Origin: Candidatus Gastranaerophilales bacterium
Lineage (GTDB): Bacteria > Cyanobacteriota > Vampirovibrionia > Gastranaerophilales > Gastranaerophilaceae
DNA length: 55,566 nucleotides
Assembly: GCA_947589255.1 (NCBI GenBank)
Contig: CANQAL010000002.1
Span: forward strand, 1-55,566
Direction: 5' to 3'
Notes under the pieces: generated by a model
The model's database searches: none
What the model was told of the DNA's origin: nothing
The model's input: the letters and a program-made list of their open reading frames with translations, nothing else
Translations under genes and position numbers: made by a program
Shown here: positions 17,000 through 27,049 of the stretch, piece by piece
How positions within the stretch are numbered: the stretch's first letter is position 1
Layout: each line of letters starts with the position of its first letter

Positions 17000-17980
17000 T
17001 TAAATATAATTTTTTAAATTTTTATTTATATTGTTATTGCGGCATAATTTTTTAAGTTTGCTCATAGCTCTGTTTTCAATTTGCCTTATTCTTTCACGGG
17101 AAACTCCGTAATAGCTGCCGATTTCCTCTAGAGTTTTCTTTTCACCGTTATCATCAAGCCCGTAGCGCATAATAAGTACATTTCGTTCTTTTTCGCTTAA
17201 ATGATTAAGCATTTTTTTTATGTCACAGAAAAGATTATCTTGAGTTACTTTAGAATCAGGAGATAAAGTAGATTCATCAACTATAAAATCGGATAATTTA
17301 GTGTTTTCATCCTTTTGATTTGCAGGAGATTCCATACTTATAGTACCTTGAGCCGATTCAATTAAAGCAGTAAGCTTTGAAACCGGCATCCCGATTTTAT
17401 AAGCAATTTCTTCTTTAGTCGGAGCTGTACCGTTTTCTATAGTTAAATCCATGGAAATTTTCTTAATTTTACTTAACGTTTCAATCATATGAACAGGGAG
17501 CCTGATCAATCTTGATTTATCAGCTATTGCTCTTGTTATAGCCTGCTGAATCCACCATGTTGCATAAGTGGAAAATTTATAACCTTTGGAATAATCGAAT
17601 TTTTCGGCAGCCCTCATTAAGCCCATATTCCCTTCCTGAATTAAATCAAGAAAAGATAAACCTCTGCCTATATATTTTTTAGCAATACTTACAACAAGCC
17701 TTAAATTAGCATTAACAAGCATTTTCTTTGCATTTTCCGAATTTTTTTCTTTAATTTCCTTAGCAATTTCAAGTTCCTGCTCAGGATTTAAAAGTTTAAT
17801 TTTGCCTATCTGCTGAAGATAAATTTTAACAGAGTCATCAGCAATAGCACTGGTTTGAGTTTCAGGCAGTTTAGGTTCTTCAATGGCAGTTAATATATCT
17901 TCATCATTAAGACTTAATTCAAAATCACTATCTTGTATATCATCTTCATTCAACGAGAATTTATCCTGATTATCCGACAT
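17000..17980 (-). CDS. Primary-type (RpoD/SigA-like) sigma factor
   Basis: A 326-residue sigma-70 factor with an acidic N-terminal tail and no region 1.1. Region 1.2 is seen in [13 protein letters not shown], and regions 2.1-2.4 in [18 protein letters not shown] and [17 protein letters not shown]. Region 3 is [11 protein letters not shown], and region 4 reads [11 protein letters not shown] and [19 protein letters not shown]. This is the layout of group 1/2 factors in cyanobacteria and their relatives. Whether it is the housekeeping factor or a group 2 paralogue cannot be decided here; a SigB/F-type factor lies at 26237-27022. Confidence 0.9.
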   Translation of the reverse strand: MSDNQDKFSLNEDDIQDSDFELSLNDEDILTAIEEPKLPETQTSAIADDSVKIYLQQIGKIKLLNPEQELEIAKEIKEKNSENAKKMLVNANLRLVVSIAKKYIGRGLSFLDLIQEGNMGLMRAAEKFDYSKGYKFSTYATWWIQQAITRAIADKSRLIRLPVHMIETLSKIKKISMDLTIENGTAPTKEEIAYKIGMPVSKLTALIESAQGTISMESPANQKDENTKLSDFIVDESTLSPDSKVTQDNLFCDIKKMLNHLSEKERNVLIMRYGLDDNGEKKTLEEIGSYYGVSRERIRQIENRAMSKLKKLCRNNNINKNLKNYI

Positions 17981-18000
17981 TCAGCCTCCAATAAAAATTA

Positions 18001-18753
18001 TTATACACTAATCCCCGATTTTTGTATTATTTGTTTAACGGATTCATAAATAACGATACCTGCCGCATTTGCAACATTTAAAGAATTAAAATCTTTCATC
18101 ATCGGTATTTTAACTTTGAAATCCGAATTTTTTAATAGTGCGGGTGAAACCCCCGTACTTTCGGAGCCCATAATTATTGCAAAATTCATATCACAATAAT
18201 TAATATCATAATAATTATCTTTAGCATGAATATCTGTTGCAATTATCCAAAAGTCGTTATCCTTAAGTCTATTTATTGCAGCTGAAAGACTATTAACCAT
18301 AATTAAATCTATATGATTAACAGCTCCTGCCGATGACTTTTCAACCGTAGAATTAATAACGGCATTTCGTCTTGAAGGGAAAATAATACCGTCAAATCCG
18401 GCACAAACCGCAGTCCTTATTATTGACCCGAAATTATGAGGATCTTCAATTCCATCCAAAATAATAATTTTTTTAAACCCTTCTTTTTGTTTTTTTAAAA
18501 AATCCTCCAAATCGACGTAATTTACCGGCGATACATAAGCAATAACCCCTTGATGTGATTCGGTATTAAATTGATTAAATTTTTCTTTTGGTTGAAACTG
18601 AAATACAATAGAACGGGCTTTTGCCAGCTCTATTATTTGATTTATCTTTGGATTTGAATGCTGTCCTTTCATTAAGATAATTTTAGTTACATTTCTTGAA
18701 CCTTCTTTTAAAAGTTCAATAACATTATTTCTTCCAAATACATAATTTTCCAT
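18001..18753 (-). CDS. rlmB: 23S rRNA 2'-O-methyltransferase, RlmB/TrmH family
   Basis: A 250-residue SPOUT methyltransferase. The N-terminal substrate-binding domain starts YVFGRNNVIELLK. The C-terminal knotted SAM domain has the three family motifs: ILDGIEDPHNFGSIIRTA, FAIIMGSESTGVSP, and IPMMKDFNSLNVANAAGI. RlmB-type enzymes methylate G2251 of 23S rRNA; TrmH-family relatives act on other rRNA or tRNA sites. The gene ends 20 bases before the sigma factor start. Confidence 0.9.
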   Translation of the reverse strand: MENYVFGRNNVIELLKEGSRNVTKIILMKGQHSNPKINQIIELAKARSIVFQFQPKEKFNQFNTESHQGVIAYVSPVNYVDLEDFLKKQKEGFKKIIILDGIEDPHNFGSIIRTAVCAGFDGIIFPSRRNAVINSTVEKSSAGAVNHIDLIMVNSLSAAINRLKDNDFWIIATDIHAKDNYYDINYCDMNFAIIMGSESTGVSPALLKNSDFKVKIPMMKDFNSLNVANAAGIVIYESVKQIIQKSGISV

Positions 18754-18894
18754 ATATCCGCCATTTTCTGCATAAACTGTTTTTATTATACATTAAATGA
18801 TTTAGATAATTATAAAAAATAAATTATAAATTTGTTGCCAAAAATTCAATATTAAAATATTATAATTATATTGTAAGATGAAAATAGGTTAATT

Positions 18895-20562
18895 ATGAGT
18901 GATTTTTTAGAAACGTTGGGATTTAAGAGAAAGACACACGTGGGGATTTCATTATCCTCAAACAACTTCATTGAACTTGTTTGTGTCGACAAAGCAATGA
19001 AAACCGTAAGTAAATATGCATCGGGAAATATAAAATATAACAATGCAATAAGAGAAATTATTGATTACGATGAATTTACCGAGGTTCTGGAAGGATTATT
19101 TGATGAAGCGGGATTAAACCCTGCAGAATGTTCAGTTACATTAAATCTTCCTAATGTACATTTCGGCATTACCGCTATGGAAAGCGAATCCGAATCAACA
19201 TATATTATAGATAATTTACAATCCGAAATCGAAGATTTGTACATATTTAAAAGAAACGAACCCGTAATATCATATACAAAACTTGACAGTGAAAAAGGAA
19301 GAAGACAAAAAAACGTTGTATATAGCGCAATCCAAGCAAAAGCAATTTCTAAATTGTTGGAAATATTTGACAATATGAGCTGTGAAGTAGTAAGAATCGA
19401 CAATTCTTATGCTTCTCTTTTAAAAACTCTTCAATATTGCGACAGATTTAATAATTTATTAACCAGAGAAAATAAAACAACAGTACTTTTAATTACACCA
19501 AACAGTTGTTGTTCCTTCTATTTGGAAGGCAGCTTATTAGTTGATTACAGCGAAGAACCGCTCGCTGTAAAATCCTTCTCAACGGAAGAAGTTTATTCAA
19601 CAATATCTAAAGTCGGTCAAAGCGCAATAGATAAAAATCATCCGCAATCACTGCTTGTAATCAGCGAAACAGATGAAGTTAATGCGGAAACTTTAATCGC
19701 TAATTTAATGTTCAGCGGAGAAACCGATTTTATTAATAAAAGTATAAATGTTAATGAACAATTCATTGAAGTTTCAGGAGCAAATTCTGATGTAGATGCA
19801 AGTATGATTTCATATATTACATTAGAAGCCGTTGGTGCAGCTGTTTCTGATTATGAAAATTATCCTTTAAATATAAACTTTTTACCTATTGATAGAATTC
19901 CCCAAAATAATATTGAAGTCGGTAATTATGAAATAGGCATTACAAAATTTGCAGCAGTTATATTAATATCTACTTTATTGATTGCATTTATTATTGCATC
20001 ACTTATTAATCTATTCTTCAACAGTCAAATAAAAAGAATGGATGAAAATAACAGTCAAATAAAAGTAGATCTTGAAGTATTTAAAAATAGTGTTAATCAA
20101 AATAAAAAAGATAACAGGGATATTTTCCCAATCTTAAAACAAATAATTGACAATAATACTTCTGTTATAAGTATATTTAATGCCTTATCAACAGAAACTC
20201 CGGATAATATTTATATTAAGAAGTTCATAACAAATGAAATAGGAGGAATCGGTATTATTGGGGAAGCTAAATCAAGTGATTCAGTTGATACCTTTATAAA
20301 AGGATTAAAAGAAAAAAATGGTGATTTAACACTTGCTAAGTTATCCGTTAATACAGAATATGACCCTGTTCCGGCTAAAATACCAAACGGATTTACGTTT
20401 GAAATAAAAACTTCAAATCATAATATTGATTTAAATAATGATGTCAATTTACAACAGGAAAATCAGAATAACACCAATACAACTGATATACAAAATATGC
20501 AATACAGCAATCCTGTAAACAGCAATTCAAGCAATCAATTACCGCCTCCGCCGGTAATATAG
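18895..20562 (+). CDS. Type IV pilus PilM-PilN-like fusion protein
   Basis: A 555-residue protein. Residues 1 to about 340 resemble the PilM actin-like domain: an N-terminal KTHVGISLSSNNFIELV strand and a central region with the same fold pattern. A single TM helix lies at about 352-376, followed by a coiled coil and a PilN-like periplasmic domain to about 505. An Asn/Gln/Pro tail ends the protein. In most bacteria PilM and PilN are separate; here they appear as one chain, which would tether PilM to the inner-membrane platform of the type IV pilus or a type II secretion machine. A PilO-like gene follows 25 bases later. Confidence 0.7.
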   Translation: MSDFLETLGFKRKTHVGISLSSNNFIELVCVDKAMKTVSKYASGNIKYNNAIREIIDYDEFTEVLEGLFDEAGLNPAECSVTLNLPNVHFGITAMESESESTYIIDNLQSEIEDLYIFKRNEPVISYTKLDSEKGRRQKNVVYSAIQAKAISKLLEIFDNMSCEVVRIDNSYASLLKTLQYCDRFNNLLTRENKTTVLLITPNSCCSFYLEGSLLVDYSEEPLAVKSFSTEEVYSTISKVGQSAIDKNHPQSLLVISETDEVNAETLIANLMFSGETDFINKSINVNEQFIEVSGANSDVDASMISYITLEAVGAAVSDYENYPLNINFLPIDRIPQNNIEVGNYEIGITKFAAVILISTLLIAFIIASLINLFFNSQIKRMDENNSQIKVDLEVFKNSVNQNKKDNRDIFPILKQIIDNNTSVISIFNALSTETPDNIYIKKFITNEIGGIGIIGEAKSSDSVDTFIKGLKEKNGDLTLAKLSVNTEYDPVPAKIPNGFTFEIKTSNHNIDLNNDVNLQQENQNNTNTTDIQNMQYSNPVNSNSSNQLPPPPVI

Positions 20563-20587
20563 TTAAGAAATTAATATAGAGGTTATC

Positions 20588-21208
20588 ATGAATAAAAAAT
20601 ATCAAACTTTTGTACCAATTATTTTTATACTTGCAGCATTTGTATTTATATTAATTATGTTTTTTACGGTATATCCAAAATATAATGAATTTAATGATAA
20701 AACTCAAGAAAGTAATCAAATACTGGAAGATAATCAAACCTACAAAGAACAATATGAACAAGCAAAAGCTGTAATTGAACAAAATAAAATAAAACTTCAA
20801 TCTATAAAACAGGTATATGAGTCTAATATAAATGCCGAAAATAATAATCTTAGTGCATACGGAACGATGTTTGATGAGATTATAAAAAAAGCACAGGCAA
20901 ACGGACTTGCCATAAGATCTATTGAATATAATATGAACCCTGCAAATAATGAAGTTTTAAACAGCTTTTCAGATCTTTATAATGTTTGTGAGTTAAAATT
21001 CTTTTTTGTAGGTACATATAGACAATTACAAACTTTTTTAAGTGATTTAATAGATAACTATCAATATTTAGTATCTGTTTCAAATATGGATATTACGGCA
21101 TTTTCAGGCAATACGGATTATATAATTATTAAAATGGGCATAGTCTTATATGCTAAAAAACCGTCACAGTCTTCATCACCATTTCCAACCCAGCAAGTTG
21201 CCAAATAA
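20588..21208 (+). CDS. PilO-like pilus assembly protein
   Basis: A 206-residue bitopic protein with a short N-terminal tail, a TM helix at about 8-29, a Gln/Glu-rich coiled coil to about 85, and a C-terminal alpha/beta domain (GTYRQLQTFLSDLIDNYQYL) matching the PilO pattern. It would pair with the PilN-like half of the preceding product in the alignment complex. PilP and PilQ homologues are not in the window. The end is convergent with the HTH gene, five bases apart. Confidence 0.75.
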   Translation: MNKKYQTFVPIIFILAAFVFILIMFFTVYPKYNEFNDKTQESNQILEDNQTYKEQYEQAKAVIEQNKIKLQSIKQVYESNINAENNNLSAYGTMFDEIIKKAQANGLAIRSIEYNMNPANNEVLNSFSDLYNVCELKFFFVGTYRQLQTFLSDLIDNYQYLVSVSNMDITAFSGNTDYIIIKMGIVLYAKKPSQSSSPFPTQQVAK

Positions 21209-21213
21209 GTTAA

Positions 21214-21633
21214 CTATTTAATTTGAAAAGAACATTTACTGCATTGCGCCTTCGGGTGCAATGCAATATTATTCTCTAAGTCCAAAAGTCTTACAATTTT
21301 TGTGTTCAATTTACTTGAGCATATAGGACATCTTAAATTTTCGGTTTCCCCGTCTAAAATAGCCTGCTTTATGCTTTTTATATATTTATCATCCACCTTA
21401 TCATATGAAACAAGCATAATCCTTTCATACTGTTTAATATCAGCAGGATTAAGTTTTAAACCTTTAGCAAGCTTTTGGCGGATAGTCGCAGGTAAAAATA
21501 ATTCCTTGCCTGATTCTATATCTTCAATTTCTTCTATGGTAAGAGCTGTTTTTTTCGCTAAACCTTGTACGGATAATCCGATTTTTTCACGGGTATTTTG
21601 TATAAATTCCGCTAAAGAACCAAATTCAGGCAT
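21214..21633 (-). CDS. HTH (XRE) protein with C-terminal zinc ribbon
   Basis: A 139-residue cytoplasmic protein. An XRE-type helix-turn-helix lies at about 5-60 (LAEFIQNTREKIGLSVQGLAKKT). A linker follows and then a small zinc ribbon with CPIC and CSKC pairs. ATG 21633 is preferred over 21678 because it is reached by the overlapping TAATATG after secF, which implies coupled translation. DNA binding is likely; the target is unknown. It sits at the end of the secD-secF run. Confidence 0.75.
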   Translation of the reverse strand: MPEFGSLAEFIQNTREKIGLSVQGLAKKTALTIEEIEDIESGKELFLPATIRQKLAKGLKLNPADIKQYERIMLVSYDKVDDKYIKSIKQAILDGETENLRCPICSSKLNTKIVRLLDLENNIALHPKAQCSKCSFQIK

Positions 21634-21634
21634 A

Positions 21635-22615
21635 TTATGCCGTCCGTTTTTTAGTTTGGATTTCATTCCAAAGTGCAATTAAGGTATTTGCAAAGAATAT
21701 ACTTGAATAAGTACCTGCTATAACACCTAATATCATAACAAGAACGAAATCTTTAGTAGTTACACCACCGAGGAAATATAATGCACCCAATGTTAACAAA
21801 GTTGTTAAGGAAGTATTAATACTTCTTGCAAGTGTTTGATTAACCGAAGCATTTACTATTTCATCATAAGTAGCTTTTTTAGAATAGAATTTTAAGTTTT
21901 CTCTTACGCGGTCAAATACAACAATAGTGTTATTTACACTGTAACCTAATACCGTAAGTATAGCTGTTATAAATAAACTATCTATTGTAACCCCGCAATA
22001 TATACCTAATATTGAGAAAACTCCGATTACAAACAAAATATCATGTGCCAATGCTAAACAAGCAACAACCGCAAATTCAAAATGAAATCTTAAAGTCAAA
22101 TAGATAACAATTGCAAGCAGGGCAAGAGCAACAGCTATCATAGAATTAACAAATAACTGTTTACCAAGCAGCGGCCCGACTGAATTTACCTGAACAAGTT
22201 CAGCTTCAGGATAATCGGCTCTTAAAGTTTCCGTTACCTTATCCAGTATTTCATTTTGTTTTTCTTCTTCAAACTTTGTTTTAACGGAGATTATATTTTT
22301 AATGGAAGATTCTGAATCAGTTGAAGAAGGTTTTAAAATTTGAATAACGGGGTTTTCAATACCGTTATTAGTTAAATCCATTCTTATTTTACCGACTTCG
22401 GCTGTTGAAACATCCTTATTAACGGAATATTGCATAATACTTCCGCCCGTAAAGTCAATTCCTACAACAAGCGGTGTATGTGTAGAATATGTTATGCATG
22501 ACCAAATCATTGCAATTATACCCGGCAGAAGGAATATAAAAGAAATTCCAAGCCACAGCCATCTGAATTTAATAACATCTATAAATCTTTTTGTGTCAAA
22601 AACACTGTATGACAT
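21635..22615 (-). CDS. secF: Protein translocase subunit SecF
   Basis: A 326-residue membrane protein of the SecDF complex, which uses the proton gradient to aid late export through SecYEG. Six TM helices, the periplasmic P4 domain and the IDFTGGSIMQYSV motif are seen. The C-terminal half has LRFHFEFAVVACLALAHD and YSVNNTIVVFDRVREN. It lies 17 bases after secD, and its stop is one base before the HTH gene's ATG. Confidence 0.95.
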   Translation of the reverse strand: MSYSVFDTKRFIDVIKFRWLWLGISFIFLLPGIIAMIWSCITYSTHTPLVVGIDFTGGSIMQYSVNKDVSTAEVGKIRMDLTNNGIENPVIQILKPSSTDSESSIKNIISVKTKFEEEKQNEILDKVTETLRADYPEAELVQVNSVGPLLGKQLFVNSMIAVALALLAIVIYLTLRFHFEFAVVACLALAHDILFVIGVFSILGIYCGVTIDSLFITAILTVLGYSVNNTIVVFDRVRENLKFYSKKATYDEIVNASVNQTLARSINTSLTTLLTLGALYFLGGVTTKDFVLVMILGVIAGTYSSIFFANTLIALWNEIQTKKRTA

Positions 22616-22632
22616 TTTATAATCTCCTTAAA

Positions 22633-23934
22633 TTAATCTAAAACTCCGAATTTAGCTTTTTCTCTTTGTGTTTCCGCAGCTTCATAAGCACTGTTAATAT
22701 CTGAAGCCTTTAAGCCAAACATTGCGGGATACTTTAATTGTCCCGTTCCAAAGATTAAATGCATAAGATTTTTTGTAACGGTAATTGCCGAAAACATACT
22801 AACCATAACACCTATGGCAAGAGTTAACGCAAAACCTTTAACGATACTGGAGCCTAAGAAATAAAGTATTGCGCATATTATAATTGTTGACATATTTGAG
22901 TCGAAAATACTTGTAAAGGCTCTGTCAAACCCTGAGTTAATAGCGGTAAACAATGTTCTGCCCGATTTTAATTCTTCCTTTGTTCTTTCAAAAATAAGAA
23001 TATTAGCATCAACCGCCATACCTATACTTAATATAAACCCTGCAATCCCCGCCAGAGTTAAAGTAACGGGAACCATTTTAAATATTGCAAATACGATTAA
23101 CGAATATATAATTAAAGCAATATTTGCAATTAACCCGGGAACTCTGTACCAGAAAAGCATAAACAGCATAACAGCCGCAATACCGATTAAGCCTGCAATC
23201 TTACTTTTATGAAGGCTGTCAGCCCCTAAAGTAGGTCCGACGGTATTTTCTTCTATAATTTTGGCAGGAACGGGGAGTGCGCCTGCATTTAATAAATCCA
23301 CTACTTTTTTAGCTTCATCGTGGGTAAATTCACCCGTTATTTGAGCATGCCCGCCTGTTATTTCCTGTTGAACGACGGGTTCAGAGATACTGTCGCCGTT
23401 GAAGTAAATAGCTATAGGGAAACCTTTAAATTCCCTTGTTAATTTAGCGAATTTAGCACCGCCTTTTCCGTTAAACTCAAGAGCAATAAGCCATCTGCCT
23501 GCAGGGTCTGTACTAACTTCCGCTTTATTTAAATCATCACCCGATAATCCTGAAGGTTCCCATCCTTTAACGTTACCTTCATCATCAAGGATAGGCTTTT
23601 TAAATTCGAGTTCTGCTGTTTCACCTAAGAATTCTCTTGCAAGTTTAGGATCAGAAACATTCGGGATTTCAATTAACAGTCTTTTTTCACCCATTTGCTG
23701 AACCATTGTTTCGGATACTCCAAGAGCATTAACTCTGCTTTCTAGAGCGGTTTTTAAGCCGTCCATCATATCCTGAGTAATTTTAGATATTGTTTCCGTA
23801 GTTTGAGCTTCTAATACAATTCTTGAACCGCCTACTAAATCAAGTCCTAACGGTATCGGTTTAACCTTTATTATAACAATAGAAATAATAGTAAGGATTA
23901 CGATTGCCCAAAACATTATTATTTTATTCTTCAT
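22633..23934 (-). CDS. secD: Protein translocase subunit SecD
   Basis: A 433-residue inner-membrane protein, shorter than the E. coli form and similar to other compact SecDs. GLDLVGGSRIVLEAQT follows the first TM helix. The P1 domain includes LGVSETMVQQMGEKRLLIEIP, and TM4-6 carry AGFILSIGMAVDANILIFER. It works with SecF. No YajC gene is seen immediately upstream. The divergent recA starts about 146 bases away. Confidence 0.95.
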   Translation of the reverse strand: MKNKIIMFWAIVILTIISIVIIKVKPIPLGLDLVGGSRIVLEAQTTETISKITQDMMDGLKTALESRVNALGVSETMVQQMGEKRLLIEIPNVSDPKLAREFLGETAELEFKKPILDDEGNVKGWEPSGLSGDDLNKAEVSTDPAGRWLIALEFNGKGGAKFAKLTREFKGFPIAIYFNGDSISEPVVQQEITGGHAQITGEFTHDEAKKVVDLLNAGALPVPAKIIEENTVGPTLGADSLHKSKIAGLIGIAAVMLFMLFWYRVPGLIANIALIIYSLIVFAIFKMVPVTLTLAGIAGFILSIGMAVDANILIFERTKEELKSGRTLFTAINSGFDRAFTSIFDSNMSTIIICAILYFLGSSIVKGFALTLAIGVMVSMFSAITVTKNLMHLIFGTGQLKYPAMFGLKASDINSAYEAAETQREKAKFGVLD

Positions 23935-24044
23935 AAATATCCCCTTTTAAATACCGTAATAATTTTACCAAAAAAATAAACCCCTGACATAAAATAATAC
24001 ACAATGTTTCAAAAAGTAAAATTATACTTTTATTTAATACGAGA

Positions 24045-24053
24045 TGATATAAT
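24045..24053 (+). promoter_or_regulatory. Extended -10 promoter of recA
   Basis: TGATATAAT (24045-24053) is a perfect extended -10. The expected start is about 24060, some 20 bases before the ATG. No LexA-box-like dyad was recognised around it. Confidence 0.6.
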
Positions 24054-24080
24054 ATTTTTGTAGATAAAAAGGGATTAAAA

Positions 24081-25109
24081 ATGGTAACAAAAGAAAAAGA
24101 ACAAGAAACTGTTAATATTTCGGAAGAAAGACAAAAAGCATTAAAAGTCGCTATAGATAAAATAGAAAAAGATTTTGGCAAAGGTTCTATAATGCGTCTT
24201 GGCGATAAGCCCGCAGTAAATGTGGAAACAATTTCAACAGGGGCGCTATCATTAGATGTGGCATTAGGAATAGGCGGAGTTCCGAGAGGAAGAATAATTG
24301 AAGTATACGGACCCGAGGCAAGCGGAAAAACAACACTTGCTCAGCATATAGTTGCGGAATGCCAAAAGAAAGGCGGAATTGCCGCATTTGTTGATGCCGA
24401 GCATGCTCTTGACCCTGAATATGCAAGAAATTTAGGTGTAAATGTTGATGAATTATTGATATCACAACCTGATACAGGTGAGCAGGCATTGGAAATAACG
24501 GAAGAACTTGTTCGCTCTGCCGCTGTTGATATTGTTGTTGTTGACTCCGTTGCCGCATTAGTACCTAAAGACGAAATTGAAGGCGCTATGGAAGATAAGC
24601 AAATGGGGCTTCAAGCAAGATTAATGTCTAAAGCATTAAGAAAATTAACGGGGATTGTAAGTAAAACAAATACAACCGTTATTTTCATTAACCAATTAAG
24701 ACAAAAAATCGGAGTTATGTACGGAAACCCCGAAACTACAACAGGCGGTAATGCTCTTAAATATTACGCAAGCATAAGACTTGATATCAGAAAAACGGAA
24801 ACTCTTAAAAAAGATGACAGAGAAATCGGCAACAGAGTAAGAGTTAAAGTTGTTAAAAATAAAGTAGCACCTCCTTTTAGAACAGCCGAATTTGATATTA
24901 TTTACGGCAAAGGTATCAGTAAATCGGGCTGTATTTTAGATATGGCCGTTAACCTTGATATCATTAAAAAATCAGGTGCTTGGTTCAGCTATAATGATGA
25001 AAAACTCGGTCAGGGCAGAGATAAAGTAAAAGAAATTTTTGCCGAAAATCCTCAGCTTGAAGCTGAAATAGACCAGAAAGTCAGAGAAGCTCTGCAAGCT
25101 AAAGAATAA
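24081..25109 (+). CDS. recA: RecA recombinase
   Basis: A 342-residue homologous recombination and SOS co-protease protein of normal length. The Walker A motif is GPEASGKTT, Walker B is [13 protein letters not shown], and loop L2 includes [25 protein letters not shown]. The N-terminal helices and the C-terminal domain are intact, with an acidic tail shorter than in E. coli. A terminator follows. Confidence 0.98.
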   Translation: MVTKEKEQETVNISEERQKALKVAIDKIEKDFGKGSIMRLGDKPAVNVETISTGALSLDVALGIGGVPRGRIIEVYGPEASGKTTLAQHIVAECQKKGGIAAFVDAEHALDPEYARNLGVNVDELLISQPDTGEQALEITEELVRSAAVDIVVVDSVAALVPKDEIEGAMEDKQMGLQARLMSKALRKLTGIVSKTNTTVIFINQLRQKIGVMYGNPETTTGGNALKYYASIRLDIRKTETLKKDDREIGNRVRVKVVKNKVAPPFRTAEFDIIYGKGISKSGCILDMAVNLDIIKKSGAWFSYNDEKLGQGRDKVKEIFAENPQLEAEIDQKVREALQAKE

Positions 25110-25120
25110 GAATTTTATTA

Positions 25121-25155
25121 AATAAAAAAGAGAACCTATTTGGTTCTCTTTTTTT
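25121..25155. terminator. Bidirectional terminator recA/pilD
   Basis: Stem AGAGAACC (25129-25136) and GGTTCTCT (25142-25149), 5-base loop, with an A-run on the left and T-run on the right. It serves recA on the plus strand and the convergent prepilin peptidase gene on the minus strand. Confidence 0.9.
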
Positions 25156-25157
25156 AT

Positions 25158-26225
25158 TTATATAAAGAATATGTATCTTTTCAAAAACTGAGTTATGTAA
25201 TTTCCGTAAAAAAGAATAATAAAGGAAGCAACAAGTAAAGCAGGTCCGAAAGGTATTGCCTTAAATCCCGCCTCATTTACGGATTTTTTTAATCTTAAAA
25301 TAGAATCTATTGCAAAGAATATTAAAAGTATAACAATAGCTAATCTGACATAGTCATTCAAGTAGAAAATGTTAGAAAGCAGCCAATAGACTAATGAAAT
25401 AAAAATAAATGCCGAAATAGAAGCCAAAAGTTTGAATTCTTTTTTATCGTATAAACTTTTAAAGAATTGAGGCAATATGCATAAAGCTTGGACTATAACA
25501 GCACCCATTACGGCTAATATTAAATATTTCCAGCCGAGTAATGCACCAACTCCCGCAGCTAAGTACGAATCACCCTCACCGAATACCCTTTTATATTTTT
25601 TAACATAAGCATTAATATCAAGATTTTCTTCATCAATTTCAATATTACTAACATCAGTATCCTGTTCTTTATTTTCACCTGATTCTTTTTTGACGAGGAA
25701 ATAAGCACCTCTTGCTATAACTTCCATTAATAAAGCACCCGCCAAAGCTCCCGTACATACTGAAAATATATCATTTAATCCATATTTAAAAAATATTGAA
25801 TATAAAATTGAAATAATTATAAACGGCCATAAATGAAAATCGTACAAATATTCTTTTTTTAAATCGGTTATAATAAGAACTTCAGCTAAACATACTAAAA
25901 CAAGCAGCACTAATGTTTTAAGCGAAGCTCCGAACATTAAAAATACACCTAAAAACAATAAAGCCGTAACTGCTTCTACTATAGGATATTGAAGGCTTAC
26001 ATGACATCCGCAGTTTCTGCATTTTCCTCTAAAAATAAATAAATATGATAATACCGGGATATTATCATACCATTTAATTCTTGCGGAACAATTAGGACAC
26101 TTTGATGGCGGAAGTACAATTGATTCTTTTGATATAGCCCTTAAGGCAACTACATTAAGAAAACTGCCTATGCATGCCCCTGAAATTATTACAAAAATAT
26201 ATATAACCAACAATTCTAATTCCAT
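25158..26225 (-). CDS. pilD: Prepilin peptidase/N-methyltransferase, PilD type
   Basis: A 355-residue A24-family aspartic peptidase of the inner membrane that cleaves and methylates prepilins. The N-terminal domain has SFLNVVALRA and a four-Cys zinc site (CPNC and CRNCGC). The first catalytic Asp lies in LIITDLKKEYLYD, and the second in GEGDSYLAAG. A hydrophilic insert rich in Glu and Asp (about residues 175-210) lies before the second motif. Pilus platform genes lie 4 kb to the left, so the type IV pilus/secretion genes are scattered. Confidence 0.9.
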   Translation of the reverse strand: MELELLVIYIFVIISGACIGSFLNVVALRAISKESIVLPPSKCPNCSARIKWYDNIPVLSYLFIFRGKCRNCGCHVSLQYPIVEAVTALLFLGVFLMFGASLKTLVLLVLVCLAEVLIITDLKKEYLYDFHLWPFIIISILYSIFFKYGLNDIFSVCTGALAGALLMEVIARGAYFLVKKESGENKEQDTDVSNIEIDEENLDINAYVKKYKRVFGEGDSYLAAGVGALLGWKYLILAVMGAVIVQALCILPQFFKSLYDKKEFKLLASISAFIFISLVYWLLSNIFYLNDYVRLAIVILLIFFAIDSILRLKKSVNEAGFKAIPFGPALLVASFIILFYGNYITQFLKRYIFFI

Positions 26226-26236
26226 AAATATAATCC

Positions 26237-27022
26237 TTAAACTTTTTCTTTTTCGGAAAGTATTTCCAAGAGTTTATTTAAAGCCTTTTTCAATCTTCTT
26301 GAAACCTGCATTTGTGATATACCAAGTTTTAATGCAATTTGTGTCTGGCTCATATCTTCAAAATAATTTAATATAACAACTTCCTGCAACTTTTTATCCA
26401 GTTTATTTATTGCACTGTTAATAAGTATTTTATCTTCCTGAAATGTTTCCAAATTATAATGGTTATCATCAGCTATCTTGTCAAATAAAGATAACGATTC
26501 ATCATTACCCATATTAACGTATTGATCAAGAGAAATTGTTTGTTTTCTTCTTTCAACATCAATAACTTCTTTAATTTTCCCGACAGAAGTCCCCAGTTCT
26601 TCAGCTAAGACAGCTTCAGAAGGCTCATTCCCTTCTTCGTCCTTCAGTTTCTGCATTAATTTATTTACACGGTATGCAAGTTCATAGATTTCTCTCGGGG
26701 CTTTAATCATAGAGACTTTATCCCGAAGGTAATGCCTTATTTCACCCGTTATTAAATATGTTGCATAAGTTTTAAAATTTTCACTTACTTTTGGATTATA
26801 TAACTGTATAGCCTTTACAAGCCCGACACTTCCGACCTGTATAATATCTTCAACGGGGTCAGTATTTCTTCTTGCCAGCCCCCTTGCTATTTTTTTAACT
26901 AACGGCATGGCAGCAAGCGCAATTATATTTTGCAAATAGTTTTTTTGCTTTTCATTACTTGCAGACTTATATAATTTGAGCCATTCAGCTATTTCTTCAT
27001 AATTAACGGTATAATCCGCCAT
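26237..27022 (-). CDS. SigB/SigF/SigG-type sigma factor
   Basis: A 261-residue sigma-70 factor. Region 2 (EDIIQVGSVGLVKAIQLYNP, FKTYATYLITGEIRHYLRDK) and region 3 (PREIYELAYRVNKLMQKL) belong to the alternative SigB/SigF type; region 4 is DMSQTQIALKLGISQMQVSRRLKKAL. No anti-sigma or antagonist genes lie nearby. Cyanobacterial group 3 factors of this type govern motility and pilus or stress genes, and it lies 11 bases from pilD, so a pilus role is possible but unproven. Confidence 0.85.
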   Translation of the reverse strand: MADYTVNYEEIAEWLKLYKSASNEKQKNYLQNIIALAAMPLVKKIARGLARRNTDPVEDIIQVGSVGLVKAIQLYNPKVSENFKTYATYLITGEIRHYLRDKVSMIKAPREIYELAYRVNKLMQKLKDEEGNEPSEAVLAEELGTSVGKIKEVIDVERRKQTISLDQYVNMGNDESLSLFDKIADDNHYNLETFQEDKILINSAINKLDKKLQEVVILNYFEDMSQTQIALKLGISQMQVSRRLKKALNKLLEILSEKEKV

Positions 27023-27049
27023 TAAATATCCTCTTCTCTCTTTTCCCTA

